Of a stretch of 64,000 bases of DNA, positions 57,322 through 64,000 are shown piece after piece. Positions within the stretch are counted from its first letter, which is position 1. Each line of letters starts with the position of its first letter. The position numbers and the translations under genes are program-made. The DNA lies in contig JADJGB010000008.1 of NCBI GenBank assembly GCA_016708305.1, positions 1,736,001-1,800,000 of the forward strand, read 5' to 3'. Source of the stretch: Sphingobacteriales bacterium. Lineage in GTDB: Bacteria > Bacteroidota > Bacteroidia > Chitinophagales > Chitinophagaceae. The notes below the pieces were generated by a model, which made no database searches, was not told the DNA's origin, and saw only the letters and a list, made by a program, of their open reading frames with translations.

Positions 57322-58020
57322 ATGAAAAGATATGTATTGTTATCGGCTGTTTTAATGTTTACAGTCGTAGCCCAGGCTCAATATGGTTATTTTCCCCGCC
57401 CTGTAAGACTTGGGTTTAAAGTAGATCCGGTTTTTGTAAACAGCCTGAAAACTTTGGAAAATGGCGTATCAAAGACGGATAGTAAGTTTGGAGTAAATTA
57501 CGGTTTGATGGCTGATATAATGTTCATAGATGGCAGAGGCGCTTTTGCCACCGGATTGGAAGTGTCACATGCTACGGCAGGCTTATCTTATAATGACAAT
57601 ACAAAAGGGCTCAAGCGTGGGGAAGCTACAGGCCAGCAGAATTATGATTTGAAACTGCAATACCTGAATATTCCGATCACTGTGAAGCTGAAAACAAATA
57701 TGAATGAAGGATTTCGCTGGTGGGGTCAGTTTGGTGGCGGACTGGGTGCCTTAATTCGTTCCAGAGCAGATTATTCGTATGCTAAAGTAGGAGGCGGAAA
57801 CGTTTCTGAAACTAATGTAAATGTATTGAATCAAACCAACAAGGTAAATCTGAGCCTGGTAATGGGTGCCGGTGGCGAATACAGACTTGCAGACAGAACT
57901 GACCTGTTCTTTGGCCTTGGATTTGAGAACGGTTTTACCGACATCACTTCCAACAAACAATGGAATGATGGCAAGGTGGCATTAAACCGTTGGGCTATCA
58001 GATTAGGTGTTTTCTTCTAA
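57322..58020 (+). CDS. Outer-membrane beta-barrel protein, PorT family
   Basis: 232 residues. Signal peptide MKRYVLLSAVLMFTVVAQA, then alternating strands characteristic of an eight-stranded barrel (FGVNYGLMADIMF, LQYLNIPITVKLKT, FRWWGQFGGGLGAL, VNLSLVMGAGGEYRL) ending RWAIRLGVFF. The pattern fits the OMP_b-brl_2/PorT group. Some members take part in type IX secretion (PorT), but no other T9SS gene is here, so the specific role is unknown. Frame intact. Confidence 0.88.
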   Translation: MKRYVLLSAVLMFTVVAQAQYGYFPRPVRLGFKVDPVFVNSLKTLENGVSKTDSKFGVNYGLMADIMFIDGRGAFATGLEVSHATAGLSYNDNTKGLKRGEATGQQNYDLKLQYLNIPITVKLKTNMNEGFRWWGQFGGGLGALIRSRADYSYAKVGGGNVSETNVNVLNQTNKVNLSLVMGAGGEYRLADRTDLFFGLGFENGFTDITSNKQWNDGKVALNRWAIRLGVFF

Positions 58021-58059
58021 GTAATAAGAAATTTAATGTTTTTCGGTAGTTCTTGGTTT

Positions 58060-58918
58060 TTATAAATCAATATAGTTCTTGATGAAACTGACCCAATCAA
58101 TGCTAAATGGTATTATCAAAAAAATCCCTTGAGGAGTAATTAAAAAATTTGAAGGATACCCATTTTTAGGATATAATTTTTCTATTTTATCATCTGCCAT
58201 AGCAACAGGAAAGTCGTATGATTTAGCTTTCATGTAATCATTTACTTTTGAGCTGTCATCTCTGCATGTGATTGTCAATAATTCAAAATTTTGTACATTG
58301 TTATACATGTTTTTATATAGTTTTTGTAAGTCAGGGTGTTCTGCCCTGTAAGGGGCACACCATGTCCCCCCAAAATCCACTAATACCCATTTCCCAAGTT
58401 TTTCTTCTATGGGAAATTTTTCTCTATTCATCTTCATTAATGTAAATGAAGGAGCCTTCTTTAAATCCTGATTAATGTTTTTGTACCAAAAGCAGAGAAG
58501 GGTTCTTTGTTTGAAAAATTATCATCCTAATATATTTTTAAATCTTTTTTAAACGAAGAATCTGTTAAGCTTAGAGATAATAATCGATTTAAGACATCAT
58601 GCTTATTCGGAAAGTACTGTTTTAAATAAGTAATATAGTCATTTTGAAAAGTGGTTTTCTCTTTTTCAAGAAGAAAATACATATTATAAAAATAGCTTGA
58701 ATAATTTGTTCTATCGAGCTTGTCGGGGCTGTATTCATAAGCCGTTAAAAAATATTTTCAGGCATTCTTTGTATCACCTTTTTGTAATAATCGATTAGCT
58801 AAAATGTAATTACAATAAGCATATAAAAACCTAAACCAACTCCTTTTTGCTAATGTTGATTCTGAAAGTGTATTGGTATCTGTTTGGATTATTGGATTTG
58901 ATTTAAATTTGTTTACCG
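58060..58918 (-). pseudogene. Thioredoxin-like (TlpA family) protein, C-terminal half, split by an IS and degraded
   Basis: This half continues the N-terminal half at 60364-60932: removing the element and one target duplication puts KITVNKFKSNPIIQ in one reading frame. It then carries an in-frame TGA (after QKGDTKNA), a TAG (after DLKIY) and a missing A in FGTKN, before entering the thioredoxin domain (WVLVDFGGTWCAPYRAEHPDL, ending YPSNFLITPQG). The active site reads CAPY where WCxPC is expected, so the redox Cys pair is lost. These lesions indicate a true pseudogene. Family members are periplasmic or lipoprotein disulfide reductases. Confidence 0.8.
58911..58918. repeat. 8-bp target site duplication, left copy
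   Basis: GTTTACCG directly flanks the left inverted repeat of the ISL3-type element and is repeated exactly at 60364-60371. Eight bp is the duplication length of the ISL3 family. Confidence 0.9.
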
Positions 58919-60363
58919 GGCTAATTCTTTTTTTGAGGTGCTATTATTATCTTTATGGTTATGGGACAAAAGAAAAAACAAGTAGAATCAAATGTATTAT
59001 TTGAATTAAGCCGGATGATGGTGCCGCGTGATTTATTAGGCTTTTTTGATATTGCGGAGGTAAAAGAACTCCACAAAGAATGGCAAATTATATTATGGGA
59101 AAAGCAGGGCATATTCCCACAAATCTTAAAGGGTTTTCAGATGTAGTGTTGGATGGTTTTGCAATCCGATAACGATACTCAGCCATGGATTTTCCACTAA
59201 GCCGGTCTATCTGGTAATGAAACGAAGGCGTTGGAAACGCTCCGGTACAGATGAGCATTTTAGCAACGAGTATGTGATTACCGAGGATTCGGCCAAATTA
59301 ACCCCTGACATGGCGGGCTTTTAAAAATATAGAATAGAGCAACACCCTGTAAACATAAGTTGCGTGGCTTTTATGTTTGGTCTAAAACCCAAAACAGTAC
59401 ATTATTGGTACAAAGAAGAGATAAGCGATTACCGAAAAGATATTGCAGCCGGAAACTGGGGAGAAAAAAAGATACAAGTAATAGATAAGAGCAGTGGGGA
59501 GGTAACAAAAGAAAAGCCGGTACCCATAGCAAAAGCAGAAAATTTTGGCAGCCACATGACCATTGATGAAAAGCAAATAGGCAAAAAAATGTATACCATT
59601 ATGACCAATGCCCAATCAGGGAAAATAGCTTTACTGGCACAAACCATGAAGCCGGAAGAACTCAAACAAGTAATGGAACACTACCTGTCGCAAGTATTAG
59701 AGGAAGTAAAATCGGTCAGCTGTGACATGAGTCCTTCCTATAAAAAACTATGCAAAGACATTTTCCCAATACACAGTTAGTGATAGACAAGTTCCATGTC
59801 ATCAAACATCTCTTAGATGCGCTGCAACAGGTACGCAAACAACTCAAAACCCAATATATTAATCAGGAAACAATTCTTGTAAAGCTGATACGGATGAACA
59901 ACAAACACACTGGCGCTATATTGAACTATTGGAGCGCAGCCGCTATATTCTTTTCAAAATGCAAGATGAATGGGAGGAAGATGAGCTGAAAATCATGCAA
60001 CAACTATTTTACCGTTTCCCAATATTAGAAACAGCCTACCGGATCACCCAAAAACTGAGGTTGTGGTATCAGGGAAAAACATCGGCAAATCAATGGACAA
60101 AATAGAACAAGAACTTTACAACTGGTGCGATGAAGTCAATCAATCAAAAATAGCAGCTTTCAGAGGAGTAAGAAAAATGATAGAAAAACATCAGGATGAT
60201 ATCGTCAACTATTTTAAAGAAGGACAAACCAATGCCAAAGCCGAAAATATGAATGGAAAAATCCAACGATTTTTAGCAAATAATTTTGGCATCAGAGACC
60301 GTGATTTTTTTATGTATCGAATAGCGGGCTATTTTGCATAGCACCTCAAAAAAAGAATTAGCC
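58919..60363 (+). mobile_element. ISL3-family insertion sequence
   Basis: A 1445-bp element bounded by 26-bp perfect inverted repeats, GGCTAATTC...GAGGTGCTAT (58919-58944) and its reverse complement (60338-60363), with the 8-bp direct repeat GTTTACCG on both sides. It encodes an ISL3-like DDE transposase in several frames. It has inserted in a thioredoxin-like gene. Perfect ends and duplication suggest a fairly recent insertion. Confidence 0.9.
58955..60341 (+). pseudogene. ISL3-family (ISAon1-like) transposase, interrupted
   Basis: Four open pieces (58955-59146, 59364-59780, 59750-59989, 60063-60341) and a non-open stretch between them together look like an ISL3-type transposase: an N-terminal region (MGQKKKQVESNVLFELSRMM), a DEHFSNEYVITEDSAKL segment, and the DDE residues in SCDMSPSYKK, LVIDKFHVIKHL and NAKAENMNGKIQ. 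I see breaks at about 59770 (a short T in the FPN/FPI run) and near 59890-59960 among others. As written it cannot make one full protein. ISAon1-like elements may keep the N-terminal part as a separate frame, so not every break need be a defect. Confidence 0.75.
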
Positions 60364-60371
60364 GTTTACCG
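60364..60371. repeat. 8-bp target site duplication, right copy
   Basis: GTTTACCG immediately after the right inverted repeat, identical to 58911-58918. Confidence 0.9.
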
Positions 60372-60932
60372 TAATTTTAAAGAGATTGTTGGCAAGTTTA
60401 TCTAATTTGCCATTATTTAAAATGATTTGATAAATCAGCAATGCATATCGACCTATTTTATGATCATAAATATCATCATTCGACAGTTTAGTCTTTATAT
60501 AGGAACGTGCTAATTTTTTTAGTTTAGCAGCATTGTTTTCATATTGTTGCGCTTGTGTCCAATAGTAAATCGGTAATGAAAATGTTACAAGCGCCTGAGT
60601 GGAATCTTCTACCATTTTATTTAAAATTTCCTTACTGAGCGTAGTACGATTTATCATTTCTATTTTCTGTTCAGGGTCTTTGATTTTTTTTCCCACTTTT
60701 TTTGAAACGATTGAGCGAAACTATTATGCAATAAATCTTGTAACGTAGAATTATAACTGGTGTTTGCTGCCAGCCGCCTTAGATAATGCTTAGCGGAATC
60801 ACTATTTTTGTCTTTATATTCTTGAAAGCTTTTAAAATAAAACCCGGGTCCATCTATTGGCCGATTAGAGTTTTGTCCAAAAAGAGGATAGAATAGAGCA
60901 GAAAAAATGACTGCCATTAAAACATGTTTCAT
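60364..60932 (-). pseudogene. Thioredoxin-like (TlpA family) protein, N-terminal half
   Basis: Signal peptide MKHVLMAVIFSALFYPLFGQ at 60932, followed by a helical region (FQEYKDKNSDSAKHYLRRLAAN). A frame change near 60690 links to KKIKDPEQKIEMINRTTLSK and then FSLPIYYWTQAQQYENNAAK. It ends in LFKITVNG at the IS. Joined to 58060-58918 it forms a protein of about 470 residues with N-terminal helices and a C-terminal thioredoxin domain, exported. The N-terminal helices resemble those of other large Bacteroidota TlpA-like proteins. Confidence 0.75.
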
Positions 60933-61310
60933 GATCTTGAGTTTTTAGCGAATATTTCACACAACGCTTTGCAGCTTTGGGATGATGCGGATTGAAAATC
61001 AATTAATTATTTACTTTAACCATGCCTGCAGAAACAGTTTTTCTGTTTTCAAATATACACACTTTCAACAAATAGAAAACGGCTTTTCGGGGTTTCGGTC
61101 TGGAAAATAGTCACGACCAAAGTTAGGCGAGGCCTACACGTAAATTAAGAATGTAAAGTTTTTGTATGGGACACATCGCCTGACCAGTTTGCCGAAGTGG
61201 CGGCTCTTTACCGACAAACTACAATCGAAGAACGAATGTTCAACTTTGAACTATCTTTCAGGCGAAACCGTTCACCTATTCTTTTTCAATTTGTATATTT
61301 ATGCAGCCAG
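60933..61310. other. Intergenic region without a recognised gene
   Basis: No confident gene. A plus-strand frame near 61160-61300 reads VWDTSPDQFAEVAALYR and continues QTTIEERMFNFELSFRRN, which looks protein-like but matches nothing I recognise and lacks a start. It may be a fragment of a lost gene. Confidence 0.3.
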
Positions 61311-62235
61311 TTAGTCATTTTTTATTTTAAATTTGTCTGTGTCGTAAATTGTATCATATTCTTTTTTGTGAATTTTCTTACCGGTGATGTCAATTTTAAC
61401 CGTTGAAATTAACTCTTTAAAGTCAGTGTTCATTGTACGTTTGTTTATCGTCTCCCAATCAATATTTTCTCGATTTTTTGCAGGAAAAATAATTTCAGAT
61501 GAGTCTGGGTCTTCCAAGTTTAGTTGAATTACACCAATGCCGAATGAAGTTGAAAGTCTTGACAGTTCATCTCTGAATTCTTGTTCTTTTGAAATATCAG
61601 ATGCGACCAAATATCTTTCGTTAGCCCAGGAAGAATTTGAAACTGTCTGAAAGAAACGTTCACCTAAATTGTTAAAATTAAGTTCCCGTTTAAGTTCAAA
61701 TGAAAAAGTTTGATTGTGGTATTGCTGATTGAAGAACTTAGGTCGTAAACCTCGCTTTTCCACTCATCAAATGGGAAATAGCAGCCAACAATGTCAGGAT
61801 GAATCCACTCGCCAAAATTTTTTTTGGATGAATGTGAATAATTAATGGTCTTTGTGTAACAATGTAGATGATAATATGCGAAGTATGTCAAAAATGGGTG
61901 CAAGCCTTTTTCTAAATACTCAAATTTCTTTTTCCTGATTGTTGCCTGTACTGCAATTTCTGCGGTTTCGGTTTCAATGTTTTTCAATTCAATTTGTGTA
62001 GCCTGTGATTTTAGATATAACCTTTTTGGTCTGCTGTTTGTCTGTGCGAAAAGTGTTTTTGGATTGTCTTTTGCGTTTACATAGATTTGAGCAGTAGGGT
62101 TTGCCAAGGTGTTTTACCTTCACTGTTCAGTTGTTTATCATAGCCCTTTTCTGTTGCCAATGTCCAAATTTCGTTTGCAGTCAATTGACGTTTTTCATCT
62201 TTTAAAACTTGTTCGGCTAATTCTAAAAATGTCAT
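61311..62235 (-). CDS. HARE-HTH domain protein (COG2958-like), with two frameshifts
   Basis: From ATG 62235, MTFLELAEQVLKDEKRQLTA begins a HARE-HTH winged helix with ANEIWTLATEKGYDKQLNSE and TPWQT. A missing base near 62110 leads to TAQIYVNAKDNPKTLFAQTN, the rest of the same domain (the IY.N/D region is its signature). A second missing base near 61740 joins the C-terminal part (FFNQQYHNQTFSFELKREL, ASDISKEQEFRDELSRLS), giving about 308 residues. HARE-HTH domains link DNA binding to methylation-dependent restriction or chromatin; here it is 13 kb from the methyltransferase. Role unknown. Confidence 0.65.
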
Positions 62236-62472
62236 ACTATGTCAATATTTCGTTTGTTACGGTTTGTTATTTGGTTGTCTGTAGCTCCCAAATGTACTAC
62301 TCATTTTTAATCTCTAAAAATTGTTTCTCCCTCATAATCCTGCATAATTTGTATGATAATAATCAAAATGTGAATGCGTGAAAACAATTCTAGACCTATC
62401 CTTTGCACTCAAGTATTCATCAGGAAAAATAAAATTATTCAATATTGTCATAACCAATACTCAGAAAGGACT

Positions 62473-63465
62473 TCACTCACCCCAATCCTTCCTTACCTTT
62501 TGTTTTACATAAGCCAGTAATAAAAGTGGTAGCAATAGAAACACTGTGAGGCTCCAGGCGCTGCCGGTGAGGAGCCAGACTGACCAGGAAATAATGATCA
62601 GATAAAGCGGGTAGCCAAATATCAGAATTGCTACTTTCATCGAGTCGTTGTGTACCTTATCGGATTTCAGATATTTGATGATGAAGTTGGTCAAATAATA
62701 TCCGGGCAGGTGCAATAGTTTGCCTGTTAATGAGGGAAGAAACAGGGCAGCTTTCTTCAGCGGATTGGGGCGGTTATTAAATTTTTGGTCAAAGTGTTAT
62801 TGTCACTGGGGGGCTATTTCATAAACTAATTGTTTGAGTTCGGCCTCTAATTTTTTGTTGAAAGCGCTGTTCCGTGCTCCATCTGTTTCCTGCAGGTTAA
62901 AAAATTCTGAAGAAAAAACATTGCCCACATTCACATCTACCTGTTTGCCAAATCTTTCAAAAGAACTATAATTAATTCCCACCGGCAATATTTTTAGCGG
63001 GATACCTTCTTCCCAGGCTTTGAAGGCCAGCCTGGCTGTACCTTTGAGCAGTGACCGCAGGTGCCATTCCTTTACACAAAGCCCTTCACTAAATATGGTA
63101 ACCACTCCGTTCTGCTTAAATATTTCGATGCAGGCATCAAATGTTTTATAATTTTCGGAAAGATTTTCGGCACCCTCCCTATTGCGGTAAACCGGGAAAA
63201 TACGCAGGCTGTGCAGGATGGGACGTGCCCATTTTTTCCGAAAAACATCACCACGTGCCAATGACCAGATGGGTTCGCCAAAAAGAATATCCAGAAAAAC
63301 GGCATCCAGAAAGGAATTGGGGTGGTTGCTGGCAATGAGTAATGGCCCTTTTTGTTTTAATAGTTTGAGCTGGGTTATTCGGATGGAATAACAGAAAACC
63401 GGAATGATGAAACGAACATATATTTTAAGGATGGCGTAAAGCAAAACAAGAATTTTAATTATCAA
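62473..63465 (-). CDS. Lysophospholipid acyltransferase (PlsC-like), with two compensating frameshifts
   Basis: The N-terminal half has a membrane segment and the acyltransferase motifs SNHPNSFLDA (HX-D region), IFPVYRNREG and the FSEG motif in TIFSEGLCV. The frame reaches IAPQ and a stop at 62803; one extra C and one missing A about 30 nt apart in 62780-62812 restore APSDNNTLTKN and rejoin the same frame (KKAALFLPSLTGKLLHLPGY). The C-terminus has two membrane helices and ends KVRKDWGE, 330 residues in total. It transfers acyl groups to lysophospholipid or a related acceptor. Confidence 0.8.
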
Positions 63466-63693
63466 ATGCTGACTTAAAAATAGGAAAAATTACGAAATTG
63501 CAACGTATGACAGTGAAATACTTATGCTTAGGAAAATATTAGGTAGCCACAAATGCCCGAATGGTGTTACAGGATGCCTTTACTGCAATAAAGGAACTGC
63601 TCCACCTGAAAGAAAAATGAGGGAGGATTTGGTTTTTATTGTTTTAATTGACTAATTGGAATTCGGAAAATGGTATCAATTAAAAAATACCCA

Positions 63694-64000
63694 TTATTCT
63701 GCTTTACCCTTTACTGTCAGCCTATTCCTTATTTTATTAGCCTGATGCAACAAATCGGCCTTTTCATTGCTAATAATTGTTGCATGTCCCATTTTTCTTC
63801 CGGGCTTGGTTTGCCTTTTCCCATAAATATGAAAAAAGGCATTTTCTATTTTTAACACTTCTTCCAATCCCTCATATATGGCATTTCCCTGATGGCCTTC
63901 TGCGCCTATAATATTGACCATCACTGAAGGAGAAATAGCCTCGGTATTGCCCAAAGGATAGTCCAGCATTATGCGCCAAAGCATGTCAAACTGAGAGCTG
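63694..64000 (-). CDS. purK: 5-(carboxyamino)imidazole ribonucleotide synthase, C-terminal part
   Basis: The minus strand entering from the window end reads SSQFDMLWRIMLDYPLGNTE, then SPSVMVNIIGAEG, FFHIYGKRQTKPGRKMGHAT and KADLLHQANKIRNRL: the C-terminal ATP-grasp part of PurK, with the conserved YGK..PGRKMGH. It carboxylates AIR in purine synthesis. The N-terminus lies outside the window. Confidence 0.9.
   Translation of the reverse strand, partial: SSQFDMLWRIMLDYPLGNTEAISPSVMVNIIGAEGHQGNAIYEGLEEVLKIENAFFHIYGKRQTKPGRKMGHATIISNEKADLLHQANKIRNRLTVKGKAE

Overview
The window is one contiguous stretch of a Bacteroidota chromosome, most likely from the Chitinophagales/Sphingobacteriales side of the phylum. 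The evidence is the -33 TTTG / -7 TAnnTTTG promoters, the near absence of Shine-Dalgarno sites except a perfect one before rpsU, an ECF sigma/FecR pair next to an STN-domain protein, a SusC-type N-terminal domain on the TonB receptor, DUF4954, PorT-like and GIN-domain proteins, and low GC. No rRNA operon or CRISPR array is present.

Layout. 1-3.5 kb: rny (partial), zapA, a coiled-coil protein and pheT, all on the minus strand. 3.6-10.7 kb: a minus-strand operon running ECF sigma, FecR anti-sigma, an STN/carboxypeptidase-regulatory/repeat protein, a second repeat protein, a GIN-domain lipoprotein and two short-chain dehydrogenase-type enzymes. 10.9-17.6 kb: a serpin lipoprotein, DUF4954, an FKBP prolyl isomerase, purB and ribE. 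17.7-22.4 kb: rpsU, a Xer recombinase, hpf, tRNA-Thr-Tyr-Gly-Thr, tuf, tRNA-Trp, secE and nusG, an old translation cluster. 22.5-24.8 kb: a Phe/Tyr-rich leader peptide and a terminator ahead of pheA and an aminotransferase. 25-30.3 kb: an IS110 remnant, a membrane pyrophosphatase, a small repeat protein and glnS. 30.7-38.8 kb: a TetR-TolC-HlyD-ABC2-ABC2-TonB receptor efflux/uptake cluster. 39-44 kb: recG, an Rnk-like factor, glcD and a SMUG2-like glycosylase. 44-49.6 kb: a broken BRO/DinD-like gene, proB, a single-polypeptide methyltransferase/restriction candidate and kdsA. 49.7-58 kb: a 2-oxoacid dehydrogenase E2, cinA, a membrane protein, dacB, an aldo/keto reductase, an NAD(P)-binding protein, murB and a PorT-like barrel. 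58-61 kb: an ISL3-type element with perfect 8-bp target duplications splitting a thioredoxin-like gene. 61-64 kb: a HARE-HTH protein, an acyltransferase and purK (partial).

Many genes, including indispensable ones (nusG, murB, kdsA), are broken by a single base gained or lost, nearly always in a short homopolymer. tuf has an in-frame stop as codon 2. This pattern points mainly to residual indel errors in the assembly, so I report such genes as whole CDSs with the lesion noted. A few loci look truly decayed: the thioredoxin-like gene, the IS110 fragment, and perhaps the BRO/DinD-like gene and proB.

The two most interesting systems are (i) the sigma/anti-sigma operon, whose putative outer-membrane transducer has the STN signalling domain but a GLQIGGLxN repeat array instead of a TonB plug and barrel, and (ii) the aromatic leader peptide and terminator before pheA, which look like a ribosome-mediated attenuator.
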